Shown here: positions 9,116-17,203 of the stretch, piece by piece
How positions within the stretch are numbered: position 1 is the stretch's first letter
How the letters are laid out: each line of letters starts with the position of its first letter
NCBI RefSeq assembly: GCF_000472505.1
Contig: NZ_AWZR01000001.1
Span: forward strand, 549,693 to 613,692
Direction of reading: 5' to 3'
Length of the DNA: 64,000 nt
Source: Luteimonas sp. J29
GTDB lineage: Bacteria; Pseudomonadota; Gammaproteobacteria; Xanthomonadales; Xanthomonadaceae
Translations under genes and position numbers: made by a program
Notes under the pieces: generated by a model
The model's database searches: none
What the model was told of the DNA's origin: nothing
What the model saw: only the letters and a program-made list of their open reading frames with translations

Positions 9116-10041
9116 GCGTCGCTGCCCGCGGCCGGGCGCACAGGCGTGGGGCGCGCGCGCGACAGGGTGATCGCGACCACGCCCGACAGCACCACCGCCA
9201 TCGCGCCGATCTCGTGCAGGCCGAAGCGTTCGTTGGCCAGCCAGGCGCCGAGCAGCACCGCGATCACCGGGTTGACGTAGGCGTAGCTGCCGGCGAGCGC
9301 CGGGCGCACGTGGCGCAGCAGCCAGATGTAGGCGCTGAAGCCGACCAGCGAGCCGACCACGGCCAGGTAGGCGACCGCCCACAGCCCGCCCGGCGTGGGC
9401 CAGCCGTCGAGGCGTTCGCCGCTGGCCAGGCCGGCCACGGTCATGGCGGCCCCGCCGCACAGCATCTGCGCCGCGGCCGACATGAAAGGCGGGGGCAGGT
9501 CGCGTCCGCGGCTCCAGATCGAGCCGTAGGCCCAGGCGATCGACGCGACCAGCAGCGCCACCAGTCCCATCGGCGAACCGGTCAGGCTGCTGCCCGCGTT
9601 GAGCCAGGCCACGCCGACGAAGCCCACGCCCAGGCCGATCCATTCCGCGCGCCGCGGATGCTCGCCGCGCAGCACCGCGAACAGCGCCAGCCACAGCGGC
9701 ACCGACGACACCGCCACCGCCGCGAGTCCCGAGGACACGCTCTGCTCGGCGATGCAGACCAGGCCGTTGCCCATGCCGACCAGCAGCACGCCGACGAAGG
9801 CCGCATTGCGCCACTGTCGCGCGGTCGGCGCAGGCACGCCGCGCCAGCGCAGGAAGGCGTAGAGCACCAGCCCGGACGCGAGGAAGCGCAGGCCGGCCAT
9901 GAGCAGGGGCGGCCAGCCGCCTTCGAGCGCGAAGCGGATGCCGAGGTAGGTCGATCCCCAGACCAGGTACACCGCGGCCAGGGCGAGGGCGATGGCGAGC
10001 GGCGACGCGGCCGGGACGACCGGTGCGGGGTCAGGACGCAT
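9112..10041 (-). CDS. EamA/DMT-family exporter, YedA-like
   Basis: This 309-residue protein contains two EamA repeats of five helices each. The first repeat starts with [16 protein letters not shown], the YedA/RhtA-type opening. The second ends with the usual [19 protein letters not shown] motif. Proteins of this type export amino acids or toxic metabolites; the substrate is unknown here. The ATG at 10041 follows an in-frame upstream region without similarity. Its stop overlaps the rarD start. With dapA just downstream, export of lysine-pathway compounds is conceivable, but there is no direct sign of it. Confidence 0.87.
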   Translation of the reverse strand: MRPDPAPVVPAASPLAIALALAAVYLVWGSTYLGIRFALEGGWPPLLMAGLRFLASGLVLYAFLRWRGVPAPTARQWRNAAFVGVLLVGMGNGLVCIAEQSVSSGLAAVAVSSVPLWLALFAVLRGEHPRRAEWIGLGVGFVGVAWLNAGSSLTGSPMGLVALLVASIAWAYGSIWSRGRDLPPPFMSAAAQMLCGGAAMTVAGLASGERLDGWPTPGGLWAVAYLAVVGSLVGFSAYIWLLRHVRPALAGSYAYVNPVIAVLLGAWLANERFGLHEIGAMAVVLSGVVAITLSRARPTPVRPAAGSDA

Positions 10042-10174
10042 CGGGCACCGGGGGTGGGGGAAACACGGCCGACGCGCCTTGCGTTGCGCCGGGGCGACAT
10101 TCTACGGCGGGTCCGGGGCGCCCTGCGCGGCCTCGATGGGAAAGTGCTTCCCGTGATCGCGCCGGTGCGCGGCC

Positions 10175-10693
10175 CTAGACCGCGAGCACGGCGCGCAGGG
10201 GCGCCGGGTCGTCCCAGCCGGCGCGGCCGCCCAGCGGCGACAGTTCGACCAGCACCTCCGCGGCGCAGACCCGTGCGCCCTGGCGCCGCACCAGCGCCAC
10301 GCCCGCGCGCAGGGTGCCGCCGGTGGCGAGCACGTCGTCGACCACCAGCACGTTCGCGCCGGGCGGCAGTGCGTCGGCGTGGATCTCCAGCCGGTCGTGC
10401 CCGTACTCGAGCGCGTACTCCACGGCCAGGGTCGGCCCCGGCAGCTTGCCCGGCTTGCGCAGCGGCACGAAGCCGCAGCGCAGTTCGCGCGCCAGCGCCG
10501 CGCCGAGGATGAAGCCGCGCGCCTCAATGCCGGCCACCGCGTCCGGCGGCGCCGCGCGCCAGGGCGCGGCGAGCCCCGCGATCGCGGCGGCGAAGGCGTC
10601 GGCGTCGGCAAGCACCGGGGTGATGTCCTTGAACACGATCCCGGGCCGGGGGAAGTCGGGGACATCGCGGATCAGTCGGGACCAGTGCGGCAC
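10175..10693 (-). CDS. apt: Adenine phosphoribosyltransferase
   Basis: APT salvages adenine to AMP using PRPP. The 172-residue protein has the family N-terminus [19 protein letters not shown], the loop [15 protein letters not shown], the flexible loop [10 protein letters not shown] and the PRPP-binding motif [13 protein letters not shown]. The start codon is GTG 10693, 7 nt downstream of AAGGAG (minus strand); no better ATG exists. It is a single gene, divergent from a small hypothetical gene on the plus strand. Confidence 0.95.
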   Translation of the reverse strand: MPHWSRLIRDVPDFPRPGIVFKDITPVLADADAFAAAIAGLAAPWRAAPPDAVAGIEARGFILGAALARELRCGFVPLRKPGKLPGPTLAVEYALEYGHDRLEIHADALPPGANVLVVDDVLATGGTLRAGVALVRRQGARVCAAEVLVELSPLGGRAGWDDPAPLRAVLAV

Positions 10694-10794
10694 GGTGGCG
10701 CTCCTTCGGCGGGCACGCGCATGCTAGACCACGGATGCCGCGCGCGCCGGGTTCGCGCTATCGTGGCGGGCCCACGCCCGCCGCGAGGAGCCCC

Positions 10795-11076
10795 ATGCGC
10801 CTGCCGACCATCCCGGCCCTGCCGTTCGCCGCCGTGGCCGTCGCCGCGGCCACGCCCCATGGCGGGCCGCTGCCCGGGGGCGAGCCCGAGCCGGTGTCGG
10901 TGGCGATCGCCGGGTTCGACGCGCATGCCGGGCAGGCGCACCGCTTCAGCGGCCCCATCACCTCGATCTGCCAGGCCGGCGGTGGCTGGAGGATGCTCGA
11001 GGACGACGGCAAGGGCCTGGCGGCCGCGCAGGTCGAGTACCGCATCATCGCCGACGGCGTGGGTATCGGGTCCTGA
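10795..11076 (+). CDS. Small hypothetical protein, possibly secreted
   Basis: A 93-residue ORF with a good ribosome site, GAGGAG (10785-10790), before ATG 10795. The first 20 or so residues are hydrophobic and Ala-rich and could be a weak signal peptide. The rest contains a Gly/His-rich middle and no motif I recognise. It ends 14 bp before the next gene on the same strand, so it may be cotranscribed with it. GC-rich third codon positions support coding, but there is no homology evidence. Confidence 0.5.
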   Translation: MRLPTIPALPFAAVAVAAATPHGGPLPGGEPEPVSVAIAGFDAHAGQAHRFSGPITSICQAGGGWRMLEDDGKGLAAAQVEYRIIADGVGIGS

Positions 11077-11090
11077 ACGGGGGAACGGGG

Positions 11091-12062
11091 ATGGCGTTGT
11101 CGATGCTTGCGGCGGCGATGGACGCGGTCGCGCAGGCGGGCGCCGCGGCGCCGGATCCGGTCGCCTGGACGCCGCAGCACTGGGACGCGCTGGGCAACCT
11201 GCTGCTCGGCGTGGGCGCGGTGGTGGGCGGCGCGTTCGGCCTCTACACCTACCGCAAGGCGACGCGCACGCGCGAGGCCGAATGGCTGGACCGGCTGTTC
11301 GAACGATTCTACCTCAACCCGACGTTCTCGCCGTTGCTGCTCTCGTTCGAGTACGAGTTCGTCGCCGGCACCAACCGCCTGGTGGACCGTGTGCTGACCG
11401 TCGACACCCCGGTCCTGGCGCCCGCCGAGATCGAGCGCATCCGCAGCGTCGACGTGGTGCTCAACTTCCTCGAGCACCTGCTGTACCTGGAGAGCGACAG
11501 GCACCTGCTGGCGCGCGACCGCGACGCGCTGTTCGGCTACTGGCTCGGGCTGCTGTCGCGGCCCCGGTATGCCTCGCTGCGCCAGTACGCGCTGCACTTC
11601 AACTACGAGCACGTGGCCACGTACTGCAAGGCGCGCAAGGTGGAGCACGTGTTCCTGTACGGCAGCCTGATGCGCGGGCACGCAGAGCACGTGCGGCGCG
11701 GGCTGGACCAGGCGCTGGAGTTCGTCGGCGAGGCCTGGGTCCCCGGCAGGATCTACCCGTTGCCGCCGGGCTACCCCGGGCTGAAGTTCAGCCGCGAGGA
11801 GGACGGCGCCCGGGCGCACGGCGAGCTGTTCCGGGTGCGCGACGAGCGCATCCTGCGCGACCTCGACGACTACGAGGAGTATTTCCCCGACCGCATGGAG
11901 CGCTCGGAGTACGCCCGCCGGCTCGTGCACGTGCCGGGCGCCGGCGTCGATGCCTGGGTCTACGAATACCTGGGCGAAGTCGAGGGCATCGACCCGGTCC
12001 AGGGCCGCTGGCGCGCGGACGCGGCCGGCGCCAGCGGCGCGTCGCTCACTGCTTCGGCGTGA
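11091..12062 (+). CDS. Membrane-anchored protein with C-terminal AIG2/GGCT-like domain
   Basis: This 323-residue protein has two parts. Residues 34-54 form a Gly-rich transmembrane segment, followed by a mainly helical region (about 57-180) rich in Phe, Leu and Arg that I do not recognise. From residue 187 there is a gamma-glutamylcyclotransferase/AIG2 fold: [11 protein letters not shown] (the YGS loop that holds the substrate), [21 protein letters not shown], and [11 protein letters not shown], whose glutamate is at the position of the catalytic acid. AIG2-like enzymes are usually small soluble proteins. Here the domain is tied to the membrane with its C-terminus most likely in the cytoplasm. 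The substrate is unknown. The gene overlaps the 3' end of the convergent sugar dehydrogenase gene by 17 bp. Confidence 0.75.
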   Translation: MALSMLAAAMDAVAQAGAAAPDPVAWTPQHWDALGNLLLGVGAVVGGAFGLYTYRKATRTREAEWLDRLFERFYLNPTFSPLLLSFEYEFVAGTNRLVDRVLTVDTPVLAPAEIERIRSVDVVLNFLEHLLYLESDRHLLARDRDALFGYWLGLLSRPRYASLRQYALHFNYEHVATYCKARKVEHVFLYGSLMRGHAEHVRRGLDQALEFVGEAWVPGRIYPLPPGYPGLKFSREEDGARAHGELFRVRDERILRDLDDYEEYFPDRMERSEYARRLVHVPGAGVDAWVYEYLGEVEGIDPVQGRWRADAAGASGASLTASA

Positions 12063-13221
12063 GCCGCAGCAGGCGGCCGCCCTTGCCGTCCTCGATCACC
12101 CACAGCGCGCCGTCCGGGCCCTGGCGCACGCCGCGGATGCGTGCGCCCATCGCGAAGCGCTCGGCCTCGCGCGCGCCACCCTCGCCGTCGAACTCGATCC
12201 GCACCAGCGACTGCGACGACAGGCCGCCGGCGAAGGCGTTGCCCTTCCACTGCGGGAACAGCTCGCCGTCGTAGAACACCAGGCTCGAGGGCGAGATCAC
12301 CGGCGTCCACGTGATCGCCGGCGGGTTGAACTCAGGACGGGTGGAGTGGTCGGGGATCGAGCGGCCATCGTAGTGGTCGCCGTTGGAGACCAGCGGGTAG
12401 CCGTAGTTCGCGCCGCGCTCGACCCGGTTGAGCTCGTCGCCGCCCTTCGGGCCCATCTCGATGTCCCACAGCTGGCCGTTGGCGTCGAAGGCCAGGCCGA
12501 GCGGGTTGCGGTGGCCGAGCGACCACACCTGCGCCGCCACCCCGCCCTGGTCGGCGAAGGGATTGTCGTCGGGCACGCTGCCGTCCTCGTTGAGGCGCAG
12601 CACCTTGCCGAGGTTGGACTGCATGTCCTGGGCCGGGTCGAACTTCTGCCGTTCGCCCGAGGAGATCCACAGCTTGCCGTCGTGGAACACGATGCGATGC
12701 GCGTAGTGGCCGCGGCCGGAGACCTTGGGCACCTGGCGCCACACGACCTCGAGGTCCTCGAGCCTGCCGCCGCCGGCGTCGTCGAGTACCAGGCGCGCAC
12801 GCGCGACCGCCGCGCCGGCGGTGTCGCCCTCGCCGGCCTCGGCATAGCTCAGGTACACCAGCCCGTTCTCGGCGAACTGCGGATGCGGCACCACGTCGCC
12901 GAAGCCGCCCTGGCCGCCGTACACCACCTCGGGCACGCCGGTGATCTCGCCGGCCTGGCGCGTCCGCGGGTCGAGCAGGCGCAGCGTGCCGGGCTTTTCG
13001 CTCACCAGCAGGCGCCCGTCGGGCAGGAAGTTCAGCGCCCAGGGCTCGTTGAAGCTGGCGATGGCCTCGGCCTGGAACGGGCCGATGGCGCGGGTCTCGC
13101 CAGCCGCGGCGGTGGTCGCGGCGTCGCCACCCTGCGCGGCCGCAGTCGCGTCGTTGCCGGCATTGCAGGCGGCCAGCAGCGCGAGCGAGAGCAGGGCGGT
13201 GGTCATTGCGATTCGTTGCAT
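12046..13221 (-). CDS. PQQ-dependent sugar (aldose) dehydrogenase, lipoprotein
   Basis: The 391-residue protein has a lipoprotein signal (hydrophobic run ending LLAAC, Cys about residue 19) and then a six-bladed beta-propeller of the soluble glucose dehydrogenase/YliI family. Typical stretches are [21 protein letters not shown], the second-blade [10 protein letters not shown] and [29 protein letters not shown], plus GANYGYPLV and [14 protein letters not shown] near the end. Homologues oxidise aldoses in the periplasm using PQQ. No PQQ biosynthesis gene is in the window. ATG 13221 and ATG 13206 are both possible starts; the shorter form gives a tighter signal peptide. Confidence 0.87.
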   Translation of the reverse strand: MQRIAMTTALLSLALLAACNAGNDATAAAQGGDAATTAAAGETRAIGPFQAEAIASFNEPWALNFLPDGRLLVSEKPGTLRLLDPRTRQAGEITGVPEVVYGGQGGFGDVVPHPQFAENGLVYLSYAEAGEGDTAGAAVARARLVLDDAGGGRLEDLEVVWRQVPKVSGRGHYAHRIVFHDGKLWISSGERQKFDPAQDMQSNLGKVLRLNEDGSVPDDNPFADQGGVAAQVWSLGHRNPLGLAFDANGQLWDIEMGPKGGDELNRVERGANYGYPLVSNGDHYDGRSIPDHSTRPEFNPPAITWTPVISPSSLVFYDGELFPQWKGNAFAGGLSSQSLVRIEFDGEGGAREAERFAMGARIRGVRQGPDGALWVIEDGKGGRLLRLTPKQ

Positions 13222-13301
13222 CGGGGGCCTCGTTCGGGTTCCGGAAACCGGTGCATCATAGCTTCGATGCGGGCCGCCACCATCGCCCGCCGGGAGCCGG
13301 A

Positions 13302-13493
13302 ATGGACCTGCAGCCGTTCGGACACGGCCATTGCCCCTGGTGCGGCGAACCGCTCGAGTTCGCACTCGACGCCAGCGGCGGCGACCAGGACTACGTCGAG
13401 GACTGCCAGGTGTGCTGCCGGCCGATCCTGGTGTCGGTCGCCTTCGACGCGGACGGCGAGGCGCGGCTGTCGCTGCGGCGCGAGGGCGGATGA
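13302..13493 (+). CDS. CPXCG-motif cysteine-rich zinc-ribbon protein
   Basis: This 63-residue protein carries two cysteine pairs: CPWCGE near residue 11 and CQVCCRP near residue 36. This matches the small Cys_rich_CPXG family, which probably binds one zinc ion. The acidic [11 protein letters not shown] stretch between the pairs is also usual. Its function is unknown. ATG 13302 is 80 bp from the start of the divergent sugar dehydrogenase gene. Confidence 0.85.
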   Translation: MDLQPFGHGHCPWCGEPLEFALDASGGDQDYVEDCQVCCRPILVSVAFDADGEARLSLRREGG

Positions 13494-13736
13494 CGCATGC
13501 GCACTCGCGCGCATGCGCATGCGCCAACGCGTGCCCGCCTGGATGAACGCGCCTGCACTGCATCACGCATTCGCGCGGTGGTTCCTGAATCCCCGCAGGC
13601 GACGAACGCGATCTTAACTCCGGCCATGCGCCGGTCTTTATGCGTCCGCGGGCAAGGTGGCTGCGTGCGGAAGCGGACGACATGCACGACATGGACGCGA
13701 TGCCGCGCACTTCCCCCAATTGCACTGGAGACCGTG

Positions 13737-14090
13737 ATGAAGAATTCCCGCAAGCCGCTGTCCGGCCTGATCGCGCTGGGCGCCGCCCTCGCCATCCCGA
13801 TGGCCTTCGCGCAGGACGCGACCACGCCGCCGCAGGACCCGGCGACGCAGGGTGGTGATCCGGCCCAGTCCACGGCCCCGGCCAGCAGCCAGCAGCCGCT
13901 GACGTGGGCGGACCTGGACGTGGACGGCAACGGCACGCTCAGCCGGACCGAGGCGTCGAGCCTGCCCTCGCTCGCCCAGGTGTTCGACCAGGCCGACGCC
14001 GACAGCGACGGCGAGCTGACCCCGGACGAGTACAAGGCGTTCGCGGCCGCGGCCAACGCGGGCCAGCCGCAGGACGGCGGCACCGACTGA
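13737..14090 (+). CDS. Secreted EF-hand calcium-binding protein
   Basis: This 117-residue protein has a clear signal peptide (about 1-25, cleavage after AFA), a Pro/Gln/Ala-rich linker and two canonical 12-residue EF-hand loops: [12 protein letters not shown] (61-72) and [12 protein letters not shown] (87-98). Both have Asp or Asn at positions 1, 3 and 5, Gly at 6 and Glu at 12. They should therefore bind Ca2+ in the periplasm or outside the cell. The start follows CTGGAG by a short distance. The gene stands alone and is followed by two strong hairpins. Its partner is unknown. Confidence 0.88.
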   Translation: MKNSRKPLSGLIALGAALAIPMAFAQDATTPPQDPATQGGDPAQSTAPASSQQPLTWADLDVDGNGTLSRTEASSLPSLAQVFDQADADSDGELTPDEYKAFAAAANAGQPQDGGTD

Positions 14091-14111
14091 CCGCACTCGA
14101 CGGTGAAGACC

Positions 14112-14140
14112 GCCGGACGCCCATCCCCCTGGCGTCCGGC
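14112..14140. terminator. Hairpin after EF-hand gene
   Basis: A perfect 10-bp inverted repeat, GCCGGACGCC (14112-14121) and GGCGTCCGGC (14131-14140), with a 9-nt C-rich loop lies 22 bp after the EF-hand stop. There is no T-run directly behind it. It is the first of two stacked hairpins. Confidence 0.45.
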
Positions 14141-14144
14141 CCAT

Positions 14145-14170
14145 GACGGCGGCCACGTGGCCGCCGTCTT
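14145..14170. terminator. 24-bp perfect palindrome followed by a short T-run
   Basis: GACGGCGGCCAC and its reverse complement abut without a loop base (14145-14168) and are followed by TT. It is likely a terminator for the EF-hand gene, just upstream of the HAD-hydrolase promoter. Confidence 0.55.
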
Positions 14171-14196
14171 CGCGTCCGGGCGCGCATAATAGGCCC

Positions 14197-14934
14197 ATGA
14201 ACCCCGCCATCGAGATGGTCGGCTTCGACGCCGACGACACCCTGTGGCGCAGCGAGGACTATTTCCACGCCGCCCAGGACGAGTTCGAGCAGATCGTCGC
14301 GCGCCACGTCGACCTTGCCGACGCGCGCGTGCGCGAGCGGCTGTACGAGGTCGAGCGCAGCAACATCGCCGTGTTCGGGTACGGCGTGAAGGGCATGGCG
14401 CTCTCGATGGTGGAGGCCGCCGTGGACATCACGGGCGGCCGCATCGCCGCGCGCGACCTGCACCGGGTGGTGCAGATCGCCAAGGACATGCTGCGGCACC
14501 CGGTCGAGCTGCTGCCCGGCGTGCGCGAGGCGGTCGAGGCGGTGGCGGCCGAGCACCAGGTGGTGCTGATCACCAAGGGCGACCTGTTCCACCAGGAAGC
14601 GAAGGTGCGCGACAGCGGCATGGCCTCGCTGTTCCGCCGCATCGAGGTCGTGAGCGAGAAGGACATCGCCACCTACGCGCGGCTGATGGAGGAGTTCGGG
14701 ATCCGCGCCGACCGCTTCGTGATGGTCGGCAACTCGATGCGCTCGGACATCGTGCCGGTGTTGCGCCTGGGCGGCTGGGGCGTGCACGTGCCCTACCACC
14801 TGACCTGGGAGCACGAGAACGAGGCCGACGACGTGGCCGGGCACCCGCGCCTGCGCCACGTGGCCACGGCCGCGGACCTGCCCGCGGCGCTGCGCGACAT
14901 CGTGGCGTCGGCGGCGCCTGCGCCGGTGGCGTGA
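14197..14934 (+). CDS. HAD-superfamily hydrolase
   Basis: This 245-residue protein has all four HAD motifs: FDADDTLW (I, nucleophile Asp), VLITKGD (II), a lysine near EAKVRDS (III) and MVGNSMRSDI (IV). The helical cap lies between motifs I and II, the C1 type, so a small phosphorylated metabolite is the likely substrate. The ATG at 14197 is only 6 nt after a CATAAT box (14185-14190), so the mRNA may lack a leader. Its stop overlaps the start of the next gene (TGATG). The substrate is not identifiable. Confidence 0.87.
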   Translation: MNPAIEMVGFDADDTLWRSEDYFHAAQDEFEQIVARHVDLADARVRERLYEVERSNIAVFGYGVKGMALSMVEAAVDITGGRIAARDLHRVVQIAKDMLRHPVELLPGVREAVEAVAAEHQVVLITKGDLFHQEAKVRDSGMASLFRRIEVVSEKDIATYARLMEEFGIRADRFVMVGNSMRSDIVPVLRLGGWGVHVPYHLTWEHENEADDVAGHPRLRHVATAADLPAALRDIVASAAPAPVA

Positions 14935-15422
14935 TGCGGCCACGGCACGGGCACGCGCTGGCGCTGCTGGCCCTGGCCCTGGCCGCACCGGTGGCGCTCG
15001 CGCAGGAGGCGCCGGACGCCGCGCGCCAGGCGCCGGCCGATGCCGCGCCGGCGGGCACCGGCGATGCCTGGATCGACCCGCGCCTGGACGACATGCAACG
15101 CTACGCCGCGCGCTACCGCGACGCCTTCGTCGACGAGATCGTGCGCTACCTCGAGGCGCCGCGGGAACTGGTGGTGGAGGCCCTGGACGGCGGCATGCCC
15201 GCGGGCGACGTCTACTACGCCTGCGCCCTGGCGCGCGTGTCCGGCCGCGCCTGCCGCGGCGTGGTCGAGGCCTGGCGCGCGGAGGGCGAGGGCGGCTGGC
15301 CCGCGGTGCTCGAGCGGCTGGACCTGTCCCCGCGCGAGCTGCACCCGCGCGTGCGCGAGGAGATCCGCGCCAGCTACCGGCGCTGGGCGCGGCCCGACGA
15401 CCACCTGCGTCCGCGTCGCTGA
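14934..15422 (+). CDS. Hypothetical secreted protein
   Basis: A 162-residue protein with a signal peptide ending ALAQ (about residue 24), an Ala/Pro-rich linker and then an acidic, helical domain rich in Arg and Tyr (about 45-160) with two cysteines (in YYACALA and GRACRG). I do not recognise the domain. Its ATG shares a base with the stop of the HAD-hydrolase gene, so the two are cotranslated. Confidence 0.7.
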   Translation: MRPRHGHALALLALALAAPVALAQEAPDAARQAPADAAPAGTGDAWIDPRLDDMQRYAARYRDAFVDEIVRYLEAPRELVVEALDGGMPAGDVYYACALARVSGRACRGVVEAWRAEGEGGWPAVLERLDLSPRELHPRVREEIRASYRRWARPDDHLRPRR

Positions 15423-15498
15423 TCCCGCCCGCGGCGCTTCTCGCCGCCTTGACGCCGTCCCGGGCGAGGATGGCGGCGGACCAGGCGCGGGAGCAGGC

Positions 15499-16395
15499 AT
15501 GATCGACGTGGCCATCGTGGGCGGCGGGCCGGCGGGGCTGACCGCCGCGCTCTACATGCGCCGCTTCCACCGCTCCTGCGTGGTGTTCGACACCGGCGAA
15601 AGCCGCGCGCGCTGGATCCCGGAGAGCAACAACTGCCCCGGCTTCCCCGGCGGCGTGGGCGGGCGCGAGCTGCTGGAACGGCTGCGCCGCCAGGCCGGAT
15701 CGGTGCAGGTGGGGTTCGAGCCGCTGGCGGTGGACCGGATCGCCGCCGGCGACGACGAAGGCGCGTTCTCGGTGGAGGCCGGCGGCCGCCGCTGGCAGGC
15801 CCGCAAGGTGATGCTCGCCACCGGCCTGCGCGACCGCCTGCCGGGCCCGTGGGCCGAGGACGCGATCGCCTGCGGCGCGCTGCGCCTGTGCCCGATCTGC
15901 GACGCCTTCGAGGCCAGCGACGCGCACATCGGCGTGTACGGCCACAGCCGCGACATCGGCTCGCACGCGACCTTTCTGCGCGCCTTCTCGCGGCGGGTGA
16001 GCGCGCTGCCGTACGACGGCGGCGACGGTGGCGAAGACGGGGAGGCCGCACGCGCGGCCGGAGTGCGCTGGCTCGGGGCGGGCGAGCTGGAGTTCAACGG
16101 CGCGCGCTGCCGCTACCGCAGCGAGGGCGAGGTGCTGGAGCCGGACACCGTGTACTCGTTCCTCGGCTTCACCACCTCGGTGCCCGTCGAGGGGCTGGCG
16201 CTCGAGCGCACCGGAGGCGGCGAGATCCTGGTCGACCACCACCAGCAGACGCAGACGCCGGGGCTGTACGCGATCGGCGACATCGTCGGCGGCCTCAATC
16301 AGATCGCCGTGGCGGTGGGCCAGGCGGCCGTGGCCGCCACCCATGCCCACGGCCAGCTGCCGGAACTGGCGCGCGGCGCGCCGGGTGGCCCGTGA
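15499..16395 (+). CDS. Thioredoxin-reductase-like FAD-dependent oxidoreductase
   Basis: This 298-residue flavoprotein starts with the FAD-binding motif IVGGGPAGLTAA (6-17). It has a redox CPIC pair at 131-134, at the position of the TrxR active-site cysteines, and ends with GLYAIGDIVGG, the second FAD contact. The inserted nucleotide domain is unusual: in place of GxGxxA/G it reads GVYGHSRDIGSH (145-156), and the HRR motif that binds the NADPH phosphate is replaced by a Gly/Asp-rich loop (LPYDGGDGG). It may therefore use another electron donor. The stop overlaps the GTG of the PQ-loop gene by four bases. Confidence 0.8.
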   Translation: MIDVAIVGGGPAGLTAALYMRRFHRSCVVFDTGESRARWIPESNNCPGFPGGVGGRELLERLRRQAGSVQVGFEPLAVDRIAAGDDEGAFSVEAGGRRWQARKVMLATGLRDRLPGPWAEDAIACGALRLCPICDAFEASDAHIGVYGHSRDIGSHATFLRAFSRRVSALPYDGGDGGEDGEAARAAGVRWLGAGELEFNGARCRYRSEGEVLEPDTVYSFLGFTTSVPVEGLALERTGGGEILVDHHQQTQTPGLYAIGDIVGGLNQIAVAVGQAAVAATHAHGQLPELARGAPGGP

Positions 16396-16643
16396 ACCCG
16401 GACTGGATCGGCTGGGCCGCGTCGGCCGTCCTGCTCGCCACCCTGGTGCGGCAGATCCGCAAGCAGGTGGCCGACGGCACCGGCGCCGGCGTCTCGCGCT
16501 GGCTGTTCATCGGCCAGAGCGTGGCCTCGGTGGGGTTCATCGCCTACAGCGTCCTGCTCGACAACTGGGTGTTCATCGTCACCAACAGCTGCATCCTGCT
16601 CACCGCCATCGCCGGCCAGTGCCTGCGGCCGAAGCAGGACTGA
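16392..16643 (+). CDS. PQ-loop/SemiSWEET-like small membrane protein
   Basis: An 83-residue protein with three hydrophobic segments (about 4-18, 37-55, 60-77) and a Gln-Ile-Arg-Lys stretch after the first helix. This resembles the three-helix SemiSWEET/PQ-loop family, which forms sugar or small-solute channels as dimers. The GTG start at 16392 overlaps the upstream flavoprotein stop (GTGA), so translation is coupled. The substrate is unknown. Confidence 0.65.
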   Translation: MNPDWIGWAASAVLLATLVRQIRKQVADGTGAGVSRWLFIGQSVASVGFIAYSVLLDNWVFIVTNSCILLTAIAGQCLRPKQD

Positions 16644-16710
16644 GCGGTGCGGTCCGCGGTGGGGCGATGGGCCGGCGCCGCCGCCGCGCACCCGTCTGGA
16701 TCTGTTTATG

Positions 16711-16800
16711 TCCTCTATAGGAGACTTTATATGGAATATGCGAATTAAAGGATCATATAGGAGATGCAATTGCATGTGTGTCGAAAAGGGTCTATAGATG
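16711..16800 (+). promoter_or_regulatory. AT-rich control region of hipBA with palindrome and repeats
   Basis: This stretch is strikingly AT-rich in a GC-rich genome. It contains TATAGGAGA twice, 40 bp apart (16716-16724 and 16756-16764), and a perfect 12-bp palindrome ATGCAATTGCAT (16764-16775). A third CTATAG-containing site lies at 16791-16797, and TCCT-ctat-AGGA is a further short inverted repeat (16711-16722). HipB-type repressors bind spaced inverted sites in their own promoter, so this is probably both promoter and operator for the two downstream genes. Confidence 0.55.
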
Positions 16801-16837
16801 GGCCTGTCGATTCGCATGGCGGGGCAACGGCTCCGAT

Positions 16838-17203
16838 ATGGGCTTCAAGAGCACTGAACCTGCAACCACCATCGACGCCGCCCTGCTGGCCTTGGGCGAG
16901 CGGGTGGCCCGGCTGCGCCTTGCCCGCAACCTCACCCAGGCCCAGGTCGCCCGCGAGGCGGGGATCGCGGTGAGCAGCCTCAAGCGCATGGAAGCCGGGG
17001 GCAATACCTCGCTCGAGACCCTGCTGCGGGTGCTGGGCGTGCTCGGCCTCGAACGCCACCTGCTCGAGGCGCTGCCGGATCCGGCGGTGCGCCCGGTCGA
17101 ACGCGTGCGCCTGGGCGGACGTGAGCGAAAACGCGCACGGCCCGCCGTCGCCGACACGCCCAGGGCCAGCGAATGGGCCTGGGGCGAGGAGGACGGCGGG
17201 TGA
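16838..17203 (+). CDS. hipB: HipB-like XRE-family transcriptional regulator
   Basis: This 121-residue protein contains a helix-turn-helix of the Cro/CI/XRE type at about 20-75 (RVARLRLARNLTQAQVAREAG followed by VSSLKRMEAG) and a basic C-terminal tail. It directly precedes hipA with a GTGA overlap, the standard order for hipBA toxin-antitoxin loci, and should neutralise HipA and repress the operon. ATG 16838 is the first ATG that keeps the domain intact. An in-frame GTG at 16778 would add 20 residues and cannot be excluded. Confidence 0.85.
   Translation: MGFKSTEPATTIDAALLALGERVARLRLARNLTQAQVAREAGIAVSSLKRMEAGGNTSLETLLRVLGVLGLERHLLEALPDPAVRPVERVRLGGRERKRARPAVADTPRASEWAWGEEDGG

Noticed and set aside
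7182-10041. dapA plus two DMT exporters as a dedicated lysine/diaminopimelate export operon
   Set aside because: A 122-bp gap separates dapA from rarD and neither transporter shows a lysine-exporter signature; proximity alone is too weak.
13497-13530. Cluster of GCATGCGC words suggesting a CRISPR or tandem array
   Set aside because: Only a few overlapping short palindromes with irregular spacing; no repeat-spacer structure.
13939-16350. An 803-codon minus-strand open frame opposite the HAD and flavoprotein genes
   Set aside because: Low-complexity Arg/Pro sequence opposite genes with full motif sets.
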